Shown piece after piece: positions 11,506 to 21,999 of a DNA stretch of 64,000 nt. Location of the stretch: assembly GCF_964656455.1 (NCBI RefSeq), contig NC_135712.1:71863239-71927238 (forward strand), given 5' to 3'. Position 1 is the first letter of the stretch. Each line of letters opens with the position of its first letter. The DNA comes from Halichoerus grypus. Lineage: Eukaryota > Chordata > Mammalia > Carnivora > Phocidae. The position numbers and the translations under genes were made by a program. Below the pieces are notes generated by a model that saw nothing but the letters and a program-made list of their open reading frames with translations, made no database searches and was not told where the DNA came from.

Positions 11506-11519
11506 ACACGGCAACCCAT

Positions 11520-14500
11520 TGCCCAGTTCCTGTGTGAGAGAAGCCTGATGAGGGGAGTGGAAAAGGGGGGCTGGCCGAGAAGACCTCCTTAGAGGCAGGT
11601 TTGAGCCGACCTACCCTGGGGGGTCATGGAAGAGAAGTAGCACCTTCTAGTCAGAATGGCTTCAGCAAATACCTTCCCTGTCTGTACAGAGAGGCACGAT
11701 GCAGCCACGAAGTTCCCACCCGTGTGGGAGGGCAGAGCGCGTGAGGATGGGAAGACTTGACACCTGCACAGGGCTCACGTCCCCGCACATATCCAGAGAC
11801 TGGGGCTGTGGGAGAGGCCGTCACCTCAGAGTGCGCTCACTGAGGCACGGGCCTCTGGGATGCCCTTCTGAGGAGGAGGGCATGAAGCTTGAAGAGCTTA
11901 ATCTGGGGAGGTTCCCAAGGTCCCAGAAGGAGTCTGGCTCTGAAGGAGGTGTCGGGGGCGTCGAGCCAGGTAGTCTTATCCTGCGTCAGCAGCCCTGTGC
12001 ATTTGTGTCTGGACAGAGTGAGTGGCCAGGAGGCGTGGTTGGGCCACCCTGGGCTGGTGTACGTGTGGGCAGGTGTCTGTTGGTCTCGGGCAAGAGGCGG
12101 TGAGGGACGAGGCCTCCACAGGATGGGAGTGCAGGGGACACCAGCCTGCCTAGGGGCGTGGATGTGGGTTTACACCGACTGCTGACAGGCTGGCGGAGCC
12201 ATCTGGTGACACTCGGCTGTCATGGGGCCTGGCCTGGCTCTCCTGGGCAGGGTCATTTCTTTCCTCCTTTGCCTCCTACCCAGGGTGTGTCCAGAGCTGA
12301 GGTTTCTTCTTGCTTTTCCTTAGGCTGAGACCAAGTCAGAAACTTGTAGCCTCCCCAGTAAGCCAGCCCTGCAGGTTCCACATGGGGCAGAGAGCAGAGC
12401 AGCTCAGCCCCACGTTGGTGGTACGAGGATTTGTGGGATGGGTGCCTCCTCAGGGTGTAGGATGGGTGAAGATAAGCACCTAATTAGTTTGGATGTGGGT
12501 CAGGTCAGGATGTGTCCTCCTCAGTAGGCAGTCTGGCAGCCTGAACTGCCGTGGGAACAAAGGCAGAGAGAAGGTGGCCGGGAACACTCGAGGAAGAAAG
12601 GCTGCCCCCTGACCAGCCAGAGAATATTCCAGAAGAAATATGGCTCCAGGACTAGTGTCTAGCAGAATTGCTGTTATCTTCAGAGGATCCTAATTAGTTT
12701 CCTCAGGTAGTGGCTTGGACTAACATCTAATTTTAATGCCATCTTTGATCTGGTTCTTAAAAATTCCACTCTTCACGTTCACTCAGATCCTAGTCACCTG
12801 TTCTGGTTAAGCCCAGGCCTCAGTACTCCACTCCAGAGAGAGCTGAGAAGTCACAGAAGTCTAGGCAGCCCCAGGCATGCCCGTGGGGACACCTGGAGAG
12901 AGTGCTAGGTGTGTTGGGGGGTAATTCCGATTCTTTAACCCTTTATAAGGAGCACCACAGGCACTGCAGAGATTCTGGGGAACCGTCTGGAAGGCATGGA
13001 GAAGAGACTTAAGCAGAAAGGGGCCCACGAAGGGGCTAAGAGTATCACTTTCAGTTTGAAGGGGGGAAAAAATCTCCCTAGGAAATCAGCACAATGCGGC
13101 AGGGAGGCAGAGAAGAGCTCACCTGCCCTGGGTGAGGGTGAGGTTGGCTACCGTCTGGAAGGAGCCGGCGAAAGGCACATTTGCTCCAAGTCATCTGGAA
13201 AGAAGGGGGCTTGTGAACAGGCCACGCCGGCCAGCATCTCCCGGCTGTCCCCTTCCTCATCTTTCCAGCCTGGTCCTGTGTTTGGAGAAAGGCACAGGGA
13301 CAAGAGTGGGCCCCATGGTGCTGGTGCTGAGGCCATTACGGACGACATGGTGTCAAGAACCAGAGCCGCAGCAGATCTGAGCCGGGAAGGTCTCTCTGTG
13401 GGAGAGGTGGGAGACGGCGGAGCGACCCAGCCGGTGTCACTGTGCGAAAGTCCGTGATAATGATGAAAATAGGCCTTGCCATTTATGCCGCACCCAGAGT
13501 GCTCAGGACAGAAGCCCAGGCGTAGGGCTCCTTATCCTCCTCCATCCCGTTTCTGTCCGTCCTCAGGTGCAGTCACACGCCTGCCCCTGACTAATAGCTC
13601 CCCCCATCCTCGACACCACCACCGCGCTCCCCTGGGGCCCTGCAGCAGCTCCTGCCTCTCCTCCAGGCCACCCCACCCCAGCCGGCCACCATCCTCATAG
13701 CACAGACTGCCTCGCTTCAACCCCTGGATTCCCCTCAGTGCTCATTGCCTGGAACTGCCGAGACTCCCCTGCAGGCCTGTGATCCTGGCTGAAACTGCTG
13801 ACCTGCTGAGAGACCAGAAGGGCCCTCAGTTCCGGCGACTGAGGCATGCGGGAGCAGCTGAGACTCCAGGCCACCTTTGAGGAATTGCTTATTTTCTGAA
13901 TCAGACAGTTCTGATAAACCCCTCCTAATGTTGCTCCTTGATCCAGCCTAGCACGTTTGTGATCTAAGGACAAATTGTTTTGTAAATTTCCTTTCTTTAA
14001 AAAAGAAAAGTGAAGACCGTGCAGTGGCGTGCCCAGTGGTGAGGCTTCAGGGCACGAAGTGCAGCTAGCTGTGTGGGGACACCGGGCAGGCCAGGGACAA
14101 GTTGGATGTTTGGGTGGGCTAGAGGCCAGGCATGTTTTGCTCAGGTGTACTCTATTTATACAGATGACCTCTAATGCACTGCCCTCGGGTGAGAAGAGGC
14201 TTAAAGTCAAGAACAGTCTTTCTGCATCTTGGGGCATCATGGAGTGGTAGGGGTCCCAGTAGCAGAGAAGGCAGAGGAGGATGGGACACCACCTCAGGGC
14301 TGCCTGGGGTGGAGGAGGTGGCCAGGCCAGCCAGCTCTCTGTGTGCCTCTTTCCTGTGCTGAGCACATGCTCAGTGCTCACCATGCTGCACGATCACCAG
14401 AGCCGAGGGGGAGGCTCTGGGCAAGCACGTAACACCGAGCCTGCTTCTAGCCGAGTGGTCTTTCTTGCACATCAGTCCTGGACTCTGCCAGCTTGTCAGC

Positions 14501-14680
14501 ATACACAAATCGTGGGGCTTTGTTGATACATGGAAATGGGTTTTGGAAACAAAAGCAAGTAACACGAAAAAAAATCCACATTGCACTCACACACCGGTGC
14601 TATATTTAAAGAAAGATTAATTATTGGAGTTTGGTGATCATTCTGGGCATAAAACCATAGGCTTTCAAAACAGGAAAGGA
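11520..14680. other. Unique intronic DNA without recognised feature
   Basis: GC-rich intronic sequence. It contains the longest open frame of the window (minus strand, 13695-14384, 229 codons), whose product is Ser/Pro/Cys-rich with no recognisable domain and is judged non-coding. No repeat family recognised. Confidence 0.45.
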
Positions 14681-14689
14681 GCCTGGGGC

Positions 14690-14790
14690 TGATTAATCCG
14701 CTTAACAGATGCAGGAACTGAGGCCTCAGGAGGGGAGGTGACTTGCTCACGGTCACCCTACTGGTGGTTGCAGAGCCCTGTGACAGACAG
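14690..14790 (-). repeat. MIR fragment
   Basis: 'cttaacagatgcaggaactgaggcctcaggagg', then 'gtgacttgctcacggtcaccctactggtgg', is the reverse complement of the MIR core. Confidence 0.7.
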
Positions 14791-14894
14791 CGTGGGGGAA
14801 GCAGGCATGTGTTCGCCGCAGAGAACCCACATTGCTTCTCAGCAAGTGTCATGTGCGTCCACGGCTTCCATCATCTCGTGCGTTCCTCAAAAAC

Positions 14895-15045
14895 CCCTTC
14901 CAACAACCCTAGTTCCATACAGGAATCCTGGAGCACAGAGAGCTGCAGTGCCTTCTCGGGGCTAGTAAGCAGAGGACCGGGATTTGAATCTGGACCGTCT
15001 GCTCCCAGAACCTGCATTCTTAACCCCATGACGTACCAGTACTTT
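14895..15045 (-). repeat. MIR fragment
   Basis: 'gctagtaagcagaggaccgggatttgaatctgg' and 'cctgcattcttaacccc' match the 5' half of MIR in reverse. It may be a second copy next to 14690-14790. Confidence 0.65.
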
Positions 15046-15402
15046 TTTCAAGGCGGTGGAAAACTAATGTATCCCTGCTGCCCTGCCCTGCCTCCCCCTC
15101 CACTCCAGACTAATGGCTAATCCCTGGGGTAGAAGGTGGCCGAGCTGGGCCCTCCCTCCTGGTGCCATAAGCACGCTGCTTCCAGGAAACATTTCCCTAG
15201 TGGTCCCCCGCCCGCCCTGCTCCCCCTTCCCAGAGCTGTGATAAAGTGAGAAGGTACAGGAAGGTATTAGCATAAAATCTGTATGACATTTGTAAGTGGC
15301 TCTATATGTGCCTACTTTATGGCCGTTTGCAAGATAAAATGACATCATTGCTACTCTCCTGGTTTTCATCTCTTTATAAAAACACCATTTTTTTTTCCTT
15401 CT

Positions 15403-15538
15403 GAGTGTATGATCCTTGGGCCAGCAGCATCAGAATTATCTGAGAGCTTGCCAGAAATGCAGCCTCTGAATGAGAATCTGCATTTTAACGAGATCCCAGG
15501 CGAGTCTCTCGCACAGTGAAGTCCGAGAAGCGCCGCTG
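15403..15538 (+). mobile_element. MER5A-like hAT-Charlie MITE
   Basis: 'cagcagcatcagaattatctgagagcttg', 'agaaatgcag' and 'gagaatctgcattttaacgagatcccagg' match MER5A in order. Confidence 0.75.
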
Positions 15539-15549
15539 CCCAGAACGGG

Positions 15550-16570
15550 CTCCTGTGGGGCCGTGCCTGTGTCCTTGCTTGTGCTTGACAGGTGGGAGAG
15601 CCTCGGCATTTGTCAGTTGCCAGTGTGCCAATCACTGTTTTTACCCTTGACCAAGACCCCTGCCACAAATGTAGTATAGGACAGTGAGCAGGGACAAGCA
15701 AAGGTAGAGGTTGGCTTAAATGAAGTGGGAAGGCTCACAGATTTTTTTCTGGGCTTGAGAAATCCCACATTTTGCTGCAGCTCGATTGCCTTTGTACCTG
15801 GGTCAGCCATGCCCACATAGTCTCCCCAACACCCAGCTCCCGGGGTGGAACACGCCCTTCTGTGAGGGTGAAGGGTGCTGGGCTGGATCGATTGAGCTTA
15901 ATTCTGGACACAGGAGTAAATTCTACACCTGCTCTTCCCCATCACCCGTACTGCACACAACTGAATTTTGCTCACTGTCCTGGAAAGCACCCCAGCATGT
16001 GTCCTGGGCACTTCTTTTCTGTATCGCCTAGTGCTGTGGGCCTACTGGGGGCAGTGAGCCGATTCTGAAGGTAACTCTCTCTGGCTTTGTCTTCACCCTG
16101 ATGAAAGTCCTTCCCTCAGCCTCAGTTTGGGGAAAGGGTAGGATTATGGAGCTAAGCTGGGCCCTGGCCACCCATGCCAGGCCAACTACATGTGGGTATT
16201 TGGCAGCCCAGCCTGCTGGCTGCACACCCTACAGTCTCTTGGTTAGGTCTTAGGGCTTCTACCAGATTTGAGCTTCTCCCTAGCAGTGATGTACAAGCCT
16301 TGTATTTGGAGGCCTGGCATCTTCCACGGCCATTGTCAGGAAAGGCATTGTCCAGAGGGCTGTGGGCACCCCTGGGTCAGGTTACCATCTGGGTCCCTTC
16401 GTTGATAATCTTTGTCACAGTGGCACCTCATCACAGATATGCATTCCTCGGCTCATGGGGCTGACATTTCTACGTCATTTTCTCTGTCCTCGCCCTGAGA
16501 GAAATGCAAGGGTTCAAAACAAGTCTCCTCCAAATGTGTCACTTTGATATGTAGACTATTTTGGGCTGAA
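15550..16570. other. Unique intronic DNA without recognised feature
   Basis: No recognised repeat or coding signal. Confidence 0.4.
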
Positions 16571-16589
16571 GGCAGTGGATACCTACAGG

Positions 16590-16995
16590 CTCAAGAGAAA
16601 CTTTTGCTCCTCTCTTAACTACCTAGAAGAATCTAAATTGAGAGTCTTTCCCAGAGTAGGAGTTATTACTAGAGATAAATTTTATCTAAATGATCCAACT
16701 ATATGGCAGGGCAAACATCTAATTACCAAACATCTGCTCTTCTTTTTATTGCCCTGTGAATTGCCCTCCTCCCCTTTGATGCCCCGGCCCTATTCCATTC
16801 CTTAGCTCAGGTTGGCATATCTACCTCACTTTACCTTTTTGTCTTTGAACTTCTCATGTATGTAGGGTTCCTATTTGTACAAAATTAATTTTTATTTTCT
16901 CCTGTTAATCTGTTTCATGTCACTTTAATTCTAAGACCAGGTGGAAGAAGCTTTGAAGGATAGAGGAAATTTTTTTCTTCCCCAACAGAGACCTG
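16590..16995 (+). mobile_element. ERV class I-like LTR remnant (candidate)
   Basis: 'ccaactatatggcagggcaaacatctaattaccaaacatctgctc', then 'ttttctcctgttaatctgtttcatgtcactttaatt' and a poly-purine stretch before 'ttcttccccaaca', recall the right half of mammalian ERV1 LTRs. There is no coding retroviral sequence next to it, so it would be a solo LTR or fragment. Family not assigned. Confidence 0.4.
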
Positions 16996-17574
16996 GCTAC
17001 CCTCAGTAAAGACCCCCGTGGCTCTAGTTCACAGGGCCCAGGGTACATTCTCCCCTAACTGCCTTTCTAAACTATTGTTCCACCACCTTCATTCACCATT
17101 CTCCTCTTTTAAATTCTACCATCTGATTTTACAGTATCTTGTTCCTTTGTTCGTTCCATTCTTTAATCCATCCAACCATTCATCCTTTTGAAACTTGAGA
17201 GTTCTCAAGGCCTGCTGTGAACCAAATGCCCACACTAGGCCCTCAAGTCATAAAGATGAATAACACATTCTGGTTATCAATGCCAGGGTTCCTGACTCCA
17301 CTCAGACCTTCCATACTCAGGAAAATCCTTTTTCCATCTTTTGTTGACTCGTCACTGCCCTTGTAAACCATTTCTCTTTTTCAAACCCTTATTGGTACCC
17401 AAGTCCCTCTGTCTCCATAAATGACTTTACCTCCTAACCTTCCCAAGATTTAGACTTCACCCTAAATGACCTTTCTCAGTGTCCCTGATTCCCACTTCAG
17501 AACCTGTATCTTCTCATTATGTCCTTTCTCTAGTCTCAGATGTGTCCTGGGATTTCCCTCTTCTTGGTAAACTC

Positions 17575-17765
17575 TTCTGCCTGGCTCCTGTGACCATGGG
17601 CAAATGGTTCGTATCCCCCTACCATACTTTGCTCATCTGTAACATGGAGAGAATACTACTTACCTCGTTTGTTTGTTACAAACATTAAATTAGGACTTAA
17701 AACAGGGTCAGACACATAGTAAATCCTCACTAAGTATTAGCCATCATCATGATTATCATTCCTCA
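17575..17765 (+). repeat. MIR SINE
   Basis: 'tgaccatgggcaaatgg', 'ctcatctgtaacatggagagaatactacttacctcg', 'ttacaaacattaaatta' and 'cagggtcagacacatagtaaatcctcactaagtatt' follow MIR to its 3' end. Confidence 0.8.
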
Positions 17766-17769
17766 AAGT

Positions 17770-20020
17770 ACCCACCCTGCCACTCACCCTGTAATTCTTA
17801 CCTCTTTAGTCTGGCATGCACATTCCTTTCCCTGGGCATATAGATATCCCCCCTATCCATGTCTTACCCCATGCTAAGTGCCCAGCTCCTTAGTCTCTGT
17901 CACTCACCTCTGTCAGAGGTCTGTAGTCTCCTGTAGCATTTCCAAGTTCCCTTCCTTTGCAGCTTTCAATACTGTCCATATTCTCATATGCAGTGAGGTA
18001 ATGGGGGCAGTTTAGAGTGGGTGGGAAACCAGGAAGATCCAGGGGAGACTATCTAGAGAATAGGGAGAGGTGGACCCCCAGAGGCTCCCCAGGGGCCAGC
18101 AAGCTGGTTCTGCGGGGGGACGCGCAGGACGATGCAGTCAGAGGGGACCGATCCCAGTTCCCCATCACTGGAGCAGAGCGCCTTCTGATGGCAAGGCTCA
18201 CGGAGGGAGAGCCAAGTGGGTAGGTAGCTCAGGTGGGGTTTGAAGAACCATGAGGCCATGATGAGGCCATCATTACTGTCATTGAAATTATTGAGAGTGC
18301 ATTTCCCGGCTCCTCTTCTTCCATCCCCTAAATGTTGGAACTCCCCAGAATTCTGTCATGCTTGCTTTGTGCCGCTGCCTGTGACCTGTCCCCAACCACC
18401 TGCAGGGCTCTCCCGCATCACTATTCTTGCTGACATCTGTTCAAGACTGAGCGGGTCACTGCCCTTTTTATCCTCCTAGCCTTGCCTTGGCTGTTAGTGT
18501 CCACTGTCCCTGTCACACCCCAGGCAGGAAGCCCCTCAGAGCTCCATCTGCCTGCTTGAAGCCTCCCGTGCCTCTTCCTCCATCATCTGTCCCTTGTCCA
18601 GGGCCTAGCCCAGTTCAGGCACAGCACGCTCGGGAGCTGTTTGTCAGATCGAGTGACCGCAAGTCCCCCAGCCCACACACCTGTGTTCACAGCTCTGGGG
18701 CAGCAGGTGTGGGAGGAAGCCCGTGTGGCCGAGATGTCCCCGCAGGCTGGGCGTGGCAGCGGTGGGCGGGCCGGAGACGTGAGAAGAGGACTGGTAACTC
18801 AGAGAAGGGCATCCCACCCTCCTGTGGACACGGGGGAATGGGAAGCCTCGGGGCCCTGACTGTGCCATGCCGTGGGAGACCTCACACCAAGCAGCTGTCC
18901 TTCCAGAGGTCTCCGGGGGAAAGGAGGACTGTGGGTGTTTGGAGGGCCGCCAGGCTCAGAATTGGTCGGGCCATCTTGTGGCAGGTCAGAGGCCTTCCTG
19001 GCAGGGATGTCCACCCTCCCTGATCCACTGCTATGCCGGGTTTTACGGAGATGGTCTGTCATAGCTGGTGCAGCTTTGGGAATGAGCCAGACAGCGCTGG
19101 TCACCTTTATTCCAGACTTCATTGAGGCGGGAAGCCATGTCGGAACAGAAGCCTCCAGATGGTTTTCTGGCTGGCTAGGTGGATGAGGGCTGCTCTCTGA
19201 GGTACTACAGAGAGGAGGTACTACACCATGAGAGGAGCCCGGGCATGGTGGGGCTCTGCCCTTCTGTGCCAGTTAGGGCCACCCCCCGTGGGCCTGGCGC
19301 TTGGCAGCGTTCGTGCACCCATGTGCTCCTGGAGTCCCATCACAGCCCTGTGGGTGTCTCACCCCCATCCCCATGTTAGCGCTGGGCAAACCAAGGCCCT
19401 GAGAGGCCCGGGGGCTTGTACAGCTTGCCCTTACCCCTGGCCTCCTGAGTCCAGATGCAGACCCCTTCCTTGCACGACGGACACTGTTGGTGTGCTCGTG
19501 TCAGGGTCTCCTCTCCTTGCTCGACCACCAGTTTCTTGAGGGCAGGAATGTTCTACTTGCCATTGTATCGGTTGAGTCTGATAGGTGCTCCATTCAATAT
19601 TTGGGTGACCGCTGACTGATTATTCTCTCCACTCCGAGTGCTGTCTGGTGCTCCTACATGTCTCACTAAGAACTGGAGGAGATACCGCAGGGTGGATTTT
19701 TGGGCATCTTTCTGCAGGCTGACCGGTATTGCGTCACCTCTTACCCCCCACCCCCTTCCCTACACCCACATTTCTGAATCCCTCTGCTTTGCTCGGTAGC
19801 CTGCGTGTCCCGCTACAGACACCTACCCTCCTTCTGTGACCGTCCTGGACAGATGTGACCCAGCCTGTCATGACTGTCTGTCTCAGCCCACTGGGGGTGG
19901 CGGGGGTCAGGGAATTTGCTGAGGGCAGCTCTAGACCCCACAGGTGCCCTCGTAGTCTGGACAGTGAGAACACAGGTGAAGATAAGCTGTGTGCTATTTC
20001 CCTTCGTCTTCATCGTTAGA
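17770..20020. other. Unique intronic DNA with one possible MIR/L2 trace
   Basis: Mostly unclassified. At 19375-19500 'gggcaaaccaaggccctgagaggc' and 'gagtccagatgcagacccc' suggest a weak antisense MIR trace. A short ggtactaca motif recurs at 19200-19225. No coding signal. Confidence 0.4.
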
Positions 20021-20021
20021 G

Positions 20022-20652
20022 TGTTATGGGCCAATTGTGTGCCCCGTCCCCCCGTTCAGATGCTGAAGTCCTAATTCCCAGGCCCTCAGACTGTGACCTT
20101 ATTTGGAAATAGGTTTGTCACGGATGTAATGAGTTAAGATGAGGTCACACTGGAGTAGGTAGGCCCCCTAGCCCAGTATGACTAGTATCTTAAAAAGGGG
20201 AGATTTGAGGGTGCCTGCGTGGCTCAGTTGGTTAAGTGTCTGCCTTCGACTCAGGTCATGATCCCAGGGTCCTGGGATCAAGCCCTGCATCGGGCTCCCT
20301 GCTCACTGGGGAGCCTGCTTCTCCCATGCTCTCTCTCTCTCTCTCTCAAATAAATAAATAAAATGTTTTAAAAAGCGGGGTGGAGATTTAGACACAGACA
20401 CACAAACAGGGAGAATGCTATGTGAAGATGAAGGCAGATATTGGGGTGATGCTTCCAAAAGGAAGCCAAAGGTTGCCAACCAACCCCCAGAGGTTGGAGA
20501 GAGACACAGAACAGGTTCTTCCTTAGCCCTCAGAAGGAACCAACCCTGCCGCCGACACCTTGATCTCAGACTTGCAGCCTTCAGAGCAGAGGAAGAAAAA
20601 TTTATGTTGTTCAAGCCCCCCACGTAGTCTGTGATGCCCCAGCAGACAGATG
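20022..20652 (+). mobile_element. MLT1-like LTR (ERVL-MaLR), split by a SINEC
   Basis: It starts 'tgttatgggccaattgtgtgcc' and runs through 'tgctgaagtcctaattccc', 'gtgaccttatttggaaatagg' and 'gttaagatgaggtcaca'. After the SINE it resumes with 'agacacagacaca', 'ggcagatattggggtgatgc' and 'cagaaggaaccaaccctgcc', ending 'atgttgttcaagcccc'. This is the MLT1-type LTR order of the MaLR family. Only the LTR remains. Confidence 0.75.
20209..20375 (+). mobile_element. SINEC inserted in an MLT1-like LTR
   Basis: The head 'ggtgcctgcgtggctcagttgg', the block 'atcccagggtcctgggatca', a CT-repeat and an (AAAT)n tail are all present. The flanks share a decayed duplication (aaaaaggggagattt before, aaaaagcggggtggagattt after). 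The older LTR continues on both sides, so the SINE is the younger element. Confidence 0.9.
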
Positions 20653-21539
20653 TAGAGAGCTCAGTGGTCTAGTAGATAAGAATGAAGAGCCCAGTGTCCA
20701 GGTCAGCTCTCTAGAAAATTTGTAATTAATAGCTACCCCAGTGCCCTGTTGTGACCCCCCGCCCCTCCTCCAGCTAAAGGCTCCAACACAGCATTCAGAA
20801 AACACAGACTCAGCAGATGTTAACCCCTTTCTCCCTCCTCTTCACCCCCAGACCTTCCTCAGCTCATATTACTTCCATGAGCCCTCATTCTCTCAGACTG
20901 GGGAGGGCAGTACAGAGATACCAGTTTGCAAAGTAGGAACCTTGGCAGCTTCTGGTGCAGGGAGGGGTGAACGGGGGACTCTGGTGCTTCTGGTTCCTTC
21001 TGGAGGAGGGCCTTGAGGAAATCCCTGCAGTGTGCCTCCCCTGCCCCCTCATCTCTGGGGAGTCTCTTTTGGGTCTCAGTAACCCCAGAAGTCCTCTGCT
21101 CTCCTGCCAGGCCACCTGGTTCCAACACCCCCAGCTCTGCCCACGTGCCCCCTGCCTCAACCCTGACCTGTTGTCCTCTCTCGGTTCTGGGCATATTGTG
21201 GTTGGAAACTCAGTTGCTGGCCTGCAAACAGGGCTGGTGTTTGAAAGCAAGCACATTTCTTTTGAGGTCCTGCAAACAAGGGCAAGCACACGCCTTCCAC
21301 CTGCTGCCCCCAGCAAAAGCCCCGTCAGCCACTTGGGGGCCCAGCTCCCCTTCCAGGTGCAGGCGTGTTAAGCTTGGAGGAGCTAGTCCCTGCCAGATGG
21401 GAAAGCATGAACTCTCTGCCTCCCAAAAGCTTGGCACTAAGTGGCACGGTCTCACCTGGCACAGGGCTTGTTGAGTGGTGGGAGACAACAGTCGCCTTCT
21501 CTGAGCAGAGGCATTTGTGGGAAAGCAAAATCATCGGCC

Positions 21540-21660
21540 TGGGATTGGGGGGTTGCCTTTTCAGTGGTGTGACTCCAGGCAGAACAATTTCCGAGCCTCA
21601 GTGTCCTCATTTGTAAAATAGGCAGGTGAACTAAGAATCTTCCTGAGTCTTTAGGTTCTG
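21540..21660 (+). repeat. MIR fragment
   Basis: 'gtgtgactccaggcagaacaatttccgagcctcagtgtcctcatttgtaaaatagg' is the MIR core. Confidence 0.75.
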
Positions 21661-21814
21661 GTAGCCTGTGGTTCCAGGAGGGACCCCTCTCATCCTGGTC
21701 CTGCCACCACTGGCTTCGGGAACGTTTCTGTCCAGCAGAGCTAGGGACCTGACTTGCTAGCAAGAGATCCTGCTGAGGGGCAGCTGTGACTCCTGACAGC
21801 AAGGAACACCCTAG

Positions 21815-21996
21815 GGAAATGGCCGTTTATTATTATTTTTTAAATATTTATTTATTTGACAGAGAGAGTTAGAGCAAGAGAGGGAACATAAGCAGGGGGA
21901 GTGGGAGAGGGAGAAGCAGGCTTCCCGCCCAACAGGGAGCTTCAAGGCAGACGCTTAACGACTGAGCCACCCAGGCGCCCCGGAAATGGCCGTTTA
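21815..21996 (-). mobile_element. SINEC with internal deletion and perfect 15-bp TSD
   Basis: A minus-strand SINE body at 21830-21981. The duplication ggaaatggccgttta is identical at 21815-21829 and 21982-21996. The stretch that normally holds 'gatcccaggaccctgggatcatgacctgagc' is missing: 'cagggagc' joins directly to 'ttcaaggcagacgc'. The tRNA-like region with the internal promoter B box is therefore largely gone. Confidence 0.95.
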
Positions 21997-21999
21997 AAG

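Noticed and set aside
13695..14384. Longest open frame in the window (229 codons, minus strand)
   Set aside because: The product is Ser/Pro/Cys-rich without any domain, overlaps open frames on the other strand, sits in an intron antisense to the gene, and has no splice or promoter context. Length alone is compatible with GC-rich chance.
16590..16995. Endogenous retrovirus with genes
   Set aside because: Only an LTR-like stretch is present; no gag, pol or env reading frame was seen on either side.
20209..20375. tRNA-gene-like A/B box sequence in SINEC copies
   Set aside because: The tRNA resemblance is that of the SINE head; no copy folds into an intact cloverleaf with acceptor pairing, and tails and duplications show they are insertions.
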